Of a stretch of 64,000 nt of DNA, positions 26,510 through 39,865 are shown piece after piece; the stretch's first letter is position 1; the number at the start of each line of letters is the position of its first letter. Both the position numbers and the translations under genes were made by a program. The notes under the pieces were generated by a model. That model did no database searches and was not told the DNA's origin. It saw only the letters and a list, made by a program, of their open reading frames with translations. The DNA is from Neocallimastix lanati (nom. inval.) (Eukaryota; Neocallimastigomycota; Neocallimastigomycetes; Neocallimastigales; Neocallimastigaceae), in the NCBI GenBank assembly GCA_016946835.1, contig JACVTC010000073.1:411501-475500 (forward strand), given 5' to 3'.

Positions 26510-27295
26510 ATTAATATAATTAATTTATCTATATTGATAATTTGTAAAATACTATTATATAATAATATATCTATCTATTAATATTAAATTTTAATATATT
26601 TAATTATTATATAAAAATAGTTTAAATATTATATATATATATATTCTCTAATAATTATTAAAGTAATATTACTCTCTAATTAAATTGATTATTGTTTAAA
26701 TATTTTTATGTATTTAAATATGATTAATTAAAATGATTTTACATTATTATAACATAATATTATAATAAATAAAATAAATAAAATTTAAAAAAATAAAAAA
26801 AAATAGAATAGGTATTTTTTTTTTAGTAAATAAACATATAATTATTAAATTGTAACATAAATTTTAATATATATTAATTGGAATTTTCAAATAATTGTTC
26901 TCTTTTAAAAATCTTTTAAATAATAATGAAATAATAATAAAAATTTAATAGAAATATAATTGTATAATATTTAAAAAAAAAATGAAAATAATAAAATATT
27001 TCTAACCATATTAATGATATTAAATCAATATTAGGATAATAATTTTATTAAAAAAAATTGTAATAATAATGATAAATATAATTTTATAAGAAATATTATT
27101 AATTGTTCTTTGAAATTCTTAAAATTAAAAACAATTAGGAATGAAAGCTTTTTTCTGTTAGGATATAATATTATAATGAAATGATTAATATATTCTTTAA
27201 ATCACAAGATAAAATTTATTATATATATAATATATTTAAAACAATAATTTATTTAATAATTTATTTTAAAAAATTATTATTATTATTATTATTAT

Positions 27296-27297
<2 letters not shown>
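26510..27297. other. AT-rich spacer between the inverted retroposon copies
   Basis: Low-complexity AT sequence with no gene or recognisable repeat apart from a TTA run just before the T tract of copy 2. Confidence 0.7.
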
Positions 27298-27336
<39 letters not shown>

Positions 27337-27540
27337 GCTGGGATTAACGAGAGGGTAGGACAATAGGGTTTTCAATCTCTCCTTTAAACATATTTGATTT
27401 CCATTGGATTCTTTGCCATACCGTTTCGGTATTGATGCGGATCTCTCTCTATGTGAGGTTCATATGAAAGACATTTACTATATGCCGCTTTATACGACAG
27501 GCTTCTTTTCAGTGATCATTTGAACCACACTAATCCTCTC
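27298..27540 (-). mobile_element. Retroposon with poly(A) tail, copy 2, inverted
   Basis: On the minus strand the element reads from about 27540 down to 27335 and then into an A tract (a T run of about 37 at 27298-27334 on the plus strand). It aligns to 26277-26495 through AGGATTAGTGT, CTGAAAAGAAGCC, AATGTCTTTCATAT and CGGTATGGCAAA, with many substitutions. It carries GGTTCAAATG near its 5' end, which vaguely recalls a Pol III B box. I found no convincing tRNA head. Confidence 0.65.
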
Positions 27541-28895
27541 AAAGATTTTTGATTCTCTAATTATATAATTATATAGAAATAAAATGAATTTTTTTAAACT
27601 TTTATTTATTTATTTATTTTTTTTATTACAAATATGGTAAAAAAAAATATGGTAAACAAAAATTTATTGGATTAGAAATTTTTTTTGATTCTTTAGTTAT
27701 ATAAAAGAAAAAGGTTATTTTTATTTTTAAAATTTTTAATTTATTTATTTAATATAAATTAAATATAAATTAAATATATATATAATAAAAAAAAAATATT
27801 GATAATTAGTAATAAAATTAATAATTTTTAATTTATAATTTTTTTTTATACTGTTGATCATTTAAATAGGTAATAAATATATACTGAAATATATAATAAA
27901 ACGAAATTTTTAATAATATGGATTTTATTTAATAATAATATTGTTATTTAATATTTTAGATAATTTAATGTTAGGAGATTGGTTAAATATATTTGATTTT
28001 TTTTATAAATAGGAGTAAATAATATATAATGAAATTTCTGTATAAAATAAAATAAATAATTCATAATTGTTAAAAATGATATACATAGATAAAGAGGTCA
28101 AGATTCGATTATTTTTTTTATTATTTTGTTAAACTTTTCAAATTTTTCATATTAATTATACTTTTCACTATATAAAATAATATTAATTTTTTTTTATTTA
28201 AATTTGGATAATATAACTAACAAATAATAATATAATATAAATATTAATATTAATTATATCTGATGATATATTTTTATAATTATTTTTAGGTAATTTTATT
28301 TTATTTTATTTTATTTTATTTATTTTTTTATCAGATTTTATTCTATTATATATTTTTTATTTCATATTTAATTCGGTTTTATTCATTATTATTAATTAGC
28401 AATAAAATTTATTATGGATTTGAATTTTTAAATTTTTTAAATATTTAATAATTCATAATTATTTTAGTTTTAAAAATATACCGTATAATTTTTTTTTATT
28501 AAACATTTTAATTAAATTTTTATTTTTTTATTATGTTATACATTATAAATAAATAAATATTATATATATTATATAACACTTCAAATTATAAAAGAAAGTA
28601 GTTTTGATAGTGCCAAACTATTTTTAACATTTTTTAAAATAAATATATATATATAATATATATATGCTGATATTTTTTTTTAATTAAATATATATTGACT
28701 ATTTTATTAAGTATAATAAAATTGTATCCTTAATTTATAATTCTGTAAATATACACAATGTGAATATCAGATTATTTTATCAATATAATAATCTTTAATA
28801 ATAAGAAAAAAAAATGAAATAATTAATTATATAAATATTTATATTAAATTATTAAATAATTAAGCATTCAAAGTAAAATAGAATAAAAAAAAAAA
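27541..28895. other. AT-rich spacer
   Basis: No gene seen; simple AT sequence with TTTTA runs near 28294-28326. Confidence 0.7.
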
Positions 28896-29018
28896 ATTGA
28901 GACGGTTTAAAAAAAAAAAATAATTGAGACGGTTTTGAAAAAAAATAATTGAGACAGTATAAAAAAAAATAATTGAGACAGTATAAAAAAAAATAGTTGA
29001 GACAGTATAAAAAAAAAA
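28896..29018. repeat. Minisatellite, about 24-bp unit, five copies
   Basis: Units of ATTGAGACGGT or TTGAGACAGTAT followed by A8-12 start near 28896, 28922, 28947, 28970 and 28994. The first two carry GACGG and the last three GACAG, so the array shows stepwise divergence. Confidence 0.9.
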
Positions 29019-29201
29019 TTAAATAATAAATATTTTAGGTTTAAAAATTAAAATTTTTATTTTATTTTAATTTTATTTTATTAAATATATTTTGTTTATA
29101 AAAATAATTTTATATTTAATATAAAAAAGATAAATTAATTTGTTATTTATTATGACAAATTAGATAAACAAGATTAAAAGAATATTAAAATATATTTTAG
29201 A

Positions 29202-29232
<31 letters not shown>

Positions 29233-30284
29233 CATAATTTAAATTGAAATTAAATTAACGTATTCCTTAAAATCTTTGAAAAAAAATTTATAAATATTTT
29301 ATAATATTTTATACAAAATTAGTTTAATATATATATATTCTAATTTTTTTTTTTTGTTATTTGCTATTAATATTATGATTTAAATAACAATATTTTAGAG
29401 ATGCTATGGATAATTTTTTTTAATTTATATTTAATTACTTAAATATTATATATATATATATATTTAATATAAATTGTTATCCCATCACACAGGAACCCTT
29501 TAATTTTGAAGTGGTTATTAATCATTTAAAGTATAATTGTTAAATAAAATTATATTTATTAATTATTTTTTCTAATATGATAGATATTCAAAATTTTTGT
29601 ATTAAATAAAAATCACTTATTTATTGTGGTTTTTAATATGTCGTATGGTTATATTTTATATAAATAATGAAATATTTTATTATTTATTTAATTGATTTAA
29701 TTTATTTAAATATATATATACTATAATGATTATATAATTTCAAGATATAATAATAAAACTTTTAATATAGTTTCTTCTTTTTTTTTTTTTTTACTAATAT
29801 CTTTTATAAATGTGTGACCACTTTTTTGATAATATTGAATAATTCCATTAAATTTCTGTATATAAATTGATTATATAATATATTAAAAATTTAACAATTT
29901 ATATATCTCCGTAAAAATAATTAATGATAATTATGGTAATAATTATAAACAATAAATAAGCAAAAATAAAAATAAGAACAATAATAAAAAAAAATATAAA
30001 TATATTAATAATAAAATAAATAATACTATTAATTACAATACTAATATTAATAATATTATTACTAATAATTAATAATATTAATACTAATACTAATACTAAT
30101 ATTAATAACAAAATTTAATTATTATACAATGGGATGTCTTTTGTTGACTTTTTAACTTTAAAATATTATAATTTATCTGTATGATTAATTATTAAAATAT
30201 ATAATTAAATAATTAATATTTACTAGTATAATGTACAATAATAATAATAATAATAATAAAAATAATAATAAAAATAAAAATAAA

Positions 30285-30329
<45 letters not shown>

Positions 30330-30423
30330 GAGGTTACTTTATAGAATAAAAATTTAAACTTTGCTAAATTAAAATAATCTGGGATATATATATATATATA
30401 TTTTAGTTTGTTTGAAATATTTT

Positions 30424-30458
<35 letters not shown>

Positions 30459-30531
30459 TTTTTAAAAAAAATTAGATATACATAATTTTTAAAAAAAAAG
30501 CTAAATATTTTTTTTTAAAAAATATAAAAAA

Positions 30532-30572
<41 letters not shown>

Positions 30573-31224
30573 TATATTAAAATATAACCAATTCTATATG
30601 ATAATATCCAAAAATTAAATAGTAATTCAATTTATTTTAATATCTTAAAAAAAGTAGTATTCGATAAAATTAAAAAATATATTCTATAAAGAGTACAATG
30701 TATTTTTTTCCTTTTATGTAAAATGCTAATATAATCATATATTTAAAAAAAAAAAAGAGTATTTAAGTAATTTTTGAATTTACGACCTTATTAATTTCAT
30801 ATAATTTTTATTTTTATAATTACTATATCAATACTATTATTTTTTTTTTTTTTAAAAAAAAAAAAAATTAAAATATTATTAAATTAAGTGCAAAATGATT
30901 TATAAATTTAATAAAATTTAATTTATTTTTCTTTAAAGATCATTTTAAATTAAATAAAATTAGGTAAGAATATTAAAAATTTTAGAAATATTAAAATTTA
31001 AAAAAAAAAGAATGAAAAATAAAGTGTTATTTACTATTGTATTCTTTACAAAATAATATTTACTAATATATACAGTTTTTAATATAACTTTTAATTTATT
31101 TATATTAAATTGCACGTTAATCAGTAAATTAAAATTGAAAAATATTAATTCATTAAATTTATGATGAATAATAAATAAATTGAAAGTACAAAAATATAAA
31201 ATCCATTGAAATTAAAAATGAATC

Positions 31225-31255
<31 letters not shown>

Positions 31256-33032
31256 AATAAATAAATAAACAAATAAACAAACAAACAAACAAATAAATAA
31301 ATAAATAAATAAATAAAAAGATAAATAATTAGAAATAATATGAAAGAAGTCTGTAGAAAATATATATATTTGATTTAACGATTCCTTCGTTTTTGAAACA
31401 ATAAGAAATAACAATTATAAACGTATGATAGAATTAATAAAGTAAGGCTGAATTATATGATTAATAAAAATAATATACATATTAATATTTATTTATTTAT
31501 TTATTTATTTTTTTTTTAAAAAAATTTAATAAAAATTATATAACTTTATCTTTAATGTTTCCAACTCTAAAAAAAAAAAAAAGACTAAAAGGGAAAAAGA
31601 ACTATCTGAGAAAAATATTTAATTTATTGTGTTTTATTAAAAAATAATTGATATAGATAATTATGCATATATTATTATTAAAATATTAAGTAATTATGAC
31701 TAACTTTGAAATGTTTATTTATTTAACATAATTTTTATTATTATTATTATTTTTGTTTATAGTTACGATTACTTCTATAAATTCTTTGTAATTTTATAAT
31801 TATGTCTCATTTATATTTAAAATTTTTAATAGTTATTTACATTAACAAGTAATTTTTTTTAGTTTTATTTAAAACTTTTTATAAATTGATTAATTTATAA
31901 AATTTGAGAGTTATATTGATACTACTAATATTAGGTTTTATTCTTTATGAATATTTATTAAAAAGTTTTTAAAAAAATATTATATAATTATTTCAAATTA
32001 ATTTTTTTATACTGTAAAAAATTAAAATTAATATGATAAAAATATTAAGAAAATGGAATATTAGTTTTTCATTTTTTTTATTTAAAATTATATTTAAATT
32101 GGAAACAAAAAAAATTATTATTATTTTTTTATTTATTAAAGTTTATTAATTAATAATTAAAAAAAAGGAAACAAAATTATGTTTAGTTACTATTTTTATT
32201 TATTTTCATATAAATAATAATATATTATAATAATATAAATAGTAATAATAAAATGATACACTGGATCCATGATAATATTAATATTAAAAATGCAATAATT
32301 ATATTAATAATTATAATAATAATAACTATTATTATTGTTATTATTTTTGTTATTCAAATTAATTATTATTATTTTTTTTTTTGCTTTATTTTAAATATTA
32401 ATAGAGAAAAAACGATAAAATTTTTTTTCTTCCAATATTTATGAAAAAAAACCATTTTAATTATATATATTTAATGTTTTCAATTAAAAATATGTATAAG
32501 TCTTTTTTTAAATTACTGGTTATAATATAAATTTAATTAATGTATAATTAATATATCTATTTCATATAAGTAATTATTTAGATATTAATATTGTATAATG
32601 AATTTTATAGTAATCCCTTATTTTTATTATAATTTTTTTTTATAACGAACAATTATTATTATTATTAATACCCTATTTCATAGATAAAATATTTATAATT
32701 GTTAAAAGCAATGTTAATATTTAAAAATATATAAATACATAGAGTTAATTATAGTTAATTTTAAATATTATAGTAAAAACAATGGAACTCATATTCAATA
32801 TATTCAATTAATGTACAATTTTTTTTAATATAAAACTAAAGATATAGAATGAGAAGTATGAAAGCTATAAATAATGAATGAATGCTTTTAATATAACACT
32901 TATTGAAACAGTATTAAGTTTATTGTTTTTATTATTTTATATTAAATATATTATTTAAATAATACATTTTGTTTGATATATTCTTCTATAAAATAAATAT
33001 TATATAACTCTTTACTTTTTTTATTATTTTTT

Positions 33033-33113
33033 TTATTTATTTTATTAATTTTACAAATTTAAATGAAAAAAAAAAAGTATTATTTAAATTTGTAAAATTA
33101 ATAAAATAAATAA
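33033..33113. repeat. Long inverted repeat, 32-bp perfect arms
   Basis: Arms at 33033-33064 and 33082-33113 are exact reverse complements, each built around TTAATTTTACAAATTTAAAT, with a 17-base A-rich loop. A transcript would form a strong hairpin. No element ends or target-site duplication were recognised around it. Confidence 0.9.
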
Positions 33114-36100
33114 TAAATTCATTGTATTTTTATTTTTAGAATTATTTTATAATTTATAATTAATATAATATTAATTATATTACATAATTTATATATGTAA
33201 TATAATATAAATATATAATTAAATAAATACAATATATGTATTAAAATAGAACTTTGATATATAATAAATAAAATAAAAATTAAATATTAAAAGGTTATTA
33301 TATTGTTATGATATAATATCTGAAATAAAGATTAAATATTATAATTATTCTTGCAGTGAATGAAAAATTATTTTGAAATTAGTTTTATTTGAAATGAAAA
33401 ACATGATCAAAAGATATATTATAAATGATAATATAATATCACTTAATGTATTTATTAACACTATTATTTTATTAAATATATAGATATATATTTAAAATAA
33501 AATTTTCATGCTATTATTACATATTAAATAAATACATAAAAAAAAAAAAAAAATAGAAATATATATATATTTATATATACATTTATGGTAATGTATATTA
33601 TTATTATTTTTTTTAGAAATTTTCAACATTTTATTATATTTAAATTTTCAACATTTATTATATTTCTTTGTTATCATTTATTTATGTAAATAGTTTTTCA
33701 ACTTTTAAAAATTAATATACATTCATTTGAATAAAACAAGGTAAATAACAAAATCAAATTTTAAAGTATTAAAATTTTTTGAATATTTAATTACTTTATT
33801 CTTTATTAATAGTATTGTATCGTGTATTATTAATGCATTTTATACCATTAATAAATTTTGAATTGGAGATAATTTATAATCTTTCATAACAGTTTTATTT
33901 GAAAAACGAATTTATATTAATAAAAGGCAAATATAATTAATATTGTAGTTTATAGTAAAACATTTTTTAATTTAAATAATTAAGTATATACATATAAAAA
34001 ATTATCATATTTTTTTTTTATACATATACAATAAAGTATATGAATTTATGAATTGAAATAATATTAATATTGGTCAATTTTCAATAGTAGCAATAGTAGT
34101 ATAAGTAAATCTTTTTTTAATTATATGTATTGATAAACTTTTAACTTTATATCTGATATATTTATAATATTTGTTTCCCTAATATTTTGGATATATAATA
34201 AAAATTAAAAAAAAAATAAAAAATAAAAAATAATTCTAATTTTTTTAAAAATTGTATTGCTAATATAATACTAATTAATTAATATAATCATGATAACTTG
34301 GTTTCATAAATCTTTCACGTTGCTCTAAGGAAAAAAAAAATAATATTTTTTTTTTTCTTCTTTTAATAATAGCCTAAATGATTTACACTATTTGGGATAA
34401 ATTTATATTAATATTTTAAAAATTTAATATAATCCATATTAATTTATTATTAAAAACTTTTAAAATAAATTATATTATTTTATTTTAATTTTTTTTTATT
34501 TTATAATTACTAATTTAATATTGCTTTTAATTTTAGTACTATAATTATTATTATAAATAAATATTGCATAATAAAAATAATGTTAGAATTTTTATTTTAT
34601 ATATTAATTTTATTTATAATTAAATTTTATTATAAAGTATTATTATATTCAAATATAATATATTATTTATATTATTTTATATTTTATTAATATAGAATAT
34701 TTAAATTATTGTATATGAAAATTATATTTATAATTTATTTTTGTAACAGTCAATTAAATTTTTAGTAATTATTAAAGTTTTATTTAATTAAAAATATTTA
34801 TTACTATATATGTAATAAAAAAGTATTTTATTTATCTTTATATACTCAATTAATATATAAATTAATATATTTGAAGGTTCTAAGTTATTTTGAAATTTAA
34901 TAAATATCCAAAAAGTTTATTTAATACAAAAATCCAGAAAGATTTTTATTAAATATTTGTAATATATATATATAAAAAAAAAAGGAATTATTAAATAACA
35001 TTTTAAATAATTAAAATTAATATATATTAAAATTTAAATTATATTTGAAATTTAATTTCAAATGTATATATTTAAGGAATTAGTATTATTAAATATATAT
35101 AAAAGAAGGATTAATAGAACTTGAGACATTTTTTTATTAATCTTTTTTTAATACTTTGTACAAAAAGAATTTTTTGTTTTTCAAATATATATTATATACA
35201 TATATTAGTAGTGCTATAAAAATAATTAAATTCAATTAAATAATTAATAATTATATTTTATTTTTGTATCTCTTGATCATGATTATAATGGAAGATATAT
35301 TTTTATTATTAAATCAAAAAAAAAAGGAAAATTTTTTTTTGTATAATTTCAATTATTGTTAGTATTATATATATTTTATTTTGTAAATATCAAAAGTAAA
35401 AAATAATTAATTGCATTATATTATAGATACTGATTATTATATTTTTTATATCCTTCTAATATAACTCTATTTCAATATATAACAAAATTAATATTATTAT
35501 CTATACCAATAATTTCTTTGTTATTACATAAATGAGTTATTTATATAAAATAAATTTCTTTCAATATAATATCTATAGTTTAATAATTTAAATTAATGAC
35601 TAATTTAGAAAAAAAATTAAAAAATTTAAATATAAGTAAATAATAAAAAGATAACAAAAAAACTATTTAGTATATATAATAATACATTTAGTTTTTATTA
35701 ATAAATTTTAACTATTGAAAAAATAAATATTCCATAAAAAATTTTTTATATATTTTCAATGATTTATTTATAACAATGTATTATAAAACTTATTTAATGT
35801 TACACGAACTATTTATATCATTTCTTTTTTTATGTTATCCATTATTTATTTATAATTACTTTATTATTTAAAATTATGGTATACATATTAAAAAATTTCC
35901 ATAAGGTATTATTCTAAATATAGTTCTATATTAAATAAATTATTTCCATATATAGAAAGTATTTATTTTATTTACAATTTTTCTTTTTATTACTTAAAAT
36001 AATAAATAAAAAGTTAAATATATAATCATATCTTCCACAAAAAAAAAAAAAAAAAGAAATTAAATATATAATAAATATTTAATATAAATATTTATTATAA

Positions 36101-37472
36101 TTTAATTTAAAATCATTATTTTAATTTATATCTATTTATTAAGAATTTAAATTTTTTTAATCATCCATAATATAACTATTTTATAAAAAATATTGCTTTG
36201 ATAAATTAATTTTAAACAAACAATATAGCTTTTATTATTATTATTATTATTATAAAAACTTCATTTTCCTTTATTAAAAGGTGAGAAGAAAAAATACTAC
36301 AATAATAATATATAATAATTAAATTTAAAGTCATATTATAATTATATTAAGATAGTTTAAACGATTACATAAATTTCTTTTTTATTATAACAAAAAAGAT
36401 AGTAGAATAGATATGTAATAATATTATAATATATCTATTTAATATATTTATTTTATTATAATTGCTATTAAGCAAATAAAAATTAGAGTTAATAATAATT
36501 ATGTAAATTGTTTTGATTAACATTGAAAAAATTTATAATAGAATATTATTCATATATAAAACAATAAATATTATATTATTTATGATTCATTCATTAGTAT
36601 AAGAATATCAAAAATAAATAATATATATAAATCTTATTGAAATATTATGAATGAGTCTAATTTTTACTTTGCTTTTATCATGGTGATAAATTCTATAAAT
36701 AGAAAAAAGAAAAAATTAATAAAATTTAAAAGAAATTGCCGCAACTTAATTATATATAAAATGAAAAAAGAAAACAATTTTTTAAGTGGCGCTAATATTC
36801 TTTTTAATAATTTTGTTTGTTTTTTTTTAAAAAGTAAACAATTTTTTAATATAGATTAGTTTAATAATAAATTAAATAGATTATAAAATTAAATAATTCT
36901 AAAAATGTTATAAATGTTACTTAACGGTAAATTTAAATATACATATATGGTAAAAATACGGTTTTTTTTAAATATAATTAAAAAATTATGAAAATACTAT
37001 GGAAAAAAAAAGATTTCATTATTAGATAATATAAAAAATTATTATTTAAATGTTTTATATATAAATATATAAATCATTTAAATACTATATATTGATATAT
37101 AAAGTTAATGTATTATAATATATTTTAAATATATTATATATTAATATATGACATTTAATTTTATTAGCATTGGTAACAAAATTATTTTATATTATTTTTT
37201 ATAACTGATTTATTATTTTAAAATATAAATAAAAAAATAATATTTAATTAATAATATATTACTTAATTTTTTTGCATTTGTATTTATATATTGACTTTAT
37301 CTTAAAATTTTATTATTAATTTTTAATTATTATTGAAATGTAGACCAGTTTTATTGAATTTTTTAAAAATTATTTTTGAATTGTAATAATGAAATAACAT
37401 TTTATATTTATTATAATTTTTTATAAGCTTAATTGTAGTATCTAGAATTATTTTAATTTTTTTTTTAATTTG

Positions 37473-37504
37473 TTCTTTTATTACTTAATAAAGTAATAAA
37501 AGAA
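37473..37504. repeat. Short inverted repeat, 14-bp arms
   Basis: TTCTTTTATTACTT is followed after AATA by AAGTAATAAAAGAA. Probably a chance or replication-derived hairpin in AT-rich sequence. Confidence 0.8.
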
Positions 37505-39377
37505 TATTTAAAAAATTTTAAATAAAAATTTAGTTAAAAAATACATTATTTTAGTTTTTAGTCATTATATCATAAATAATTAATTATGTTGTGATTAAAA
37601 TGAATGTATACATTTTAATATACATATATAGTATATGAATATTATATAATTTATTTCAAAATGAACTTAAATTTAATCAATTATATAATTTTATGCATAA
37701 TATACATTAACAAAAAATTAAAGATTAAATGAAAAATAATATTTAAATATTTAATGTAAATAATAAAACAAAAAAACCAAATTAGAAAATAAGATAACTT
37801 TTAAAAAAAATTTTTATTTAAGTGTCTATTGATTTATTTATAAATATATTTGCTATTGAAAAATTATTTATTTTGTTTATTAATTAATAATATAAATATA
37901 TATGTATATTTGAGCTTATTTGATTTTTACTTATTTGAATGAACATTTTAATAAAATATAAAATATCAACTTTTAATTAACAATTAAAAAAATAATATTT
38001 CATCAAAGTAAATTGATTTATAACAAAATAAAATATAATATTTATATTTTATTTTTATTTTTATTTTTTTTGTTTATTAATCATTCTTATTATTTTTTTT
38101 TATACATAATATATTTTTTAAATTAGAATTTTAATCAATATTTAATTTATTTAAGAATATGAGACATTAAAATAAATTAAAAAAAAAAAAAACTATAAAA
38201 ATTTTAATTATCCTTTTTTTAGAAAATATATGAAAAACTGAAAAGTATTTTTTTTTTTGTTGTATGATTTAAATCATTATATAAATAAAATGTTACTTAT
38301 ATATATATATAAATATGCATATAATTTTTTTTATTTTATTTGTATTTATTATTTTGTACAAATTTTATTTTAAATTTTTGAGAATATTTTTTTATATAAT
38401 TTTATTATATAAACATTTATATGAAACTATGAAGTCTAGAATTATTGCAATTTTTTTTTTTTTTTTTTTAAAATCTTCATAGATTAATTATATAATAGAA
38501 TAATTTTAAATAATAATTTTAATTCTAAACATAAATTATTTAATAATGTGTATAATTTAATGAGTAATATCTAAATTACTTTTTTTTTTTTTTTTTTTAT
38601 TTTATTAAATAAAACTTTGTAAAGTTATTTAATAAGAATTTAAGAATTATACACCTTTTGTTTGTGAAAAATTAATTGAACTTTAATAAAAATTATACAA
38701 TATATTAATAATTAATGTAATAATTAAAATAATAGTAGGAATAAGTTATAAAAGTAGTAATTGTTGTAATTATCAAGAATTTCTATAAACATTTTACTAA
38801 TATATAAAAATTTATAAGAAAAAGGATGGTTTTATTATATATTTTTTTATTCTAACCATTTAATTTATATTAAATAGTATGGATATATATTATATAATAT
38901 ATATAATTTTTGTATATACTGTTATTTTTTTTTTTTCTATTTAATTTTTCTTTTTTAAGAAAAAAATTGATTTATCAATAATAAATAATTTTAGTTTTGA
39001 ATTGTATATTATCTCTAATATTTTTAAATAGTTTTAACTATTATTAGTTATAATATTGTTATTTTATATATTTTATATAACATAAATTAATATATGACAC
39101 CTTAAATTTTGATTATGTATTATGCTATTAATTAATCAAAAAGTTTAATTAATAACATTTTATATTAAAATTTATTAATTTATATATATATTTTTTAGAA
39201 TTCCAAATAAATTTATAATAAAAAAATTCTTTTTTATATTAAATAAATTATATAATAGTGAAATTTTAATAGAAAAAAAAATTTGAGTATTTTAATAATT
39301 GACAATTTTAATGAATTATTATTTATTTGTAACTATTATTAGAAGCTACAATTAAACTTTATTTTCCAGTTTTTTTT

Positions 39378-39425
<48 letters not shown>

Positions 39426-39502
39426 AAGAACTAATAAATAATATATATATTTATTTAAAAAAAAAAAAAACAAAGAATAAAAAAAATAATAGAAATTTTA
39501 CT

Positions 39503-39541
39503 TTATATTTTTAGTAACATCATTATGGAGAAAAATAATAG

Positions 39542-39574
<33 letters not shown>

Positions 39575-39865
39575 GTTTATATATTATTTTCAATAAACAA
39601 ATTAATGAATGGCTAAATAAAAATTGTTTATATATTTAATATATATCGAAAAATATACATTTTTTATTTTCTATAATATATAGTTCATTATTTATTATTT
39701 TAATAATTATATATAATATAAAATTTTTTAAAAAAAAATAAAAATAAAAATAAAAAAACAGTGAAAATCGTAATTTTAATATTTTTAGTAACATCATTGT
39801 GAAAAGAAAATAATTTTATATAAAGATAATTGCTTATATATTTTCAATAAACAAAGTAATAAATA
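39503..39865. repeat. Diverged direct duplication, copies about 270 bp apart
   Basis: The block TTTTTAGTAACATCATT followed by TATATATT.TTCAATAAACAAA occurs at about 39507-39601 and again at about 39781-39855. The first copy has an AAT microsatellite expansion inside (about 39545-39574). An unrelated AT-rich stretch lies between the copies. Confidence 0.75.

Noticed and set aside
36647-36859. 70-codon frame beginning MNESNFYFAF
   Set aside because: Composition matches background AT sequence; no motif, and no neighbouring exons could be joined.
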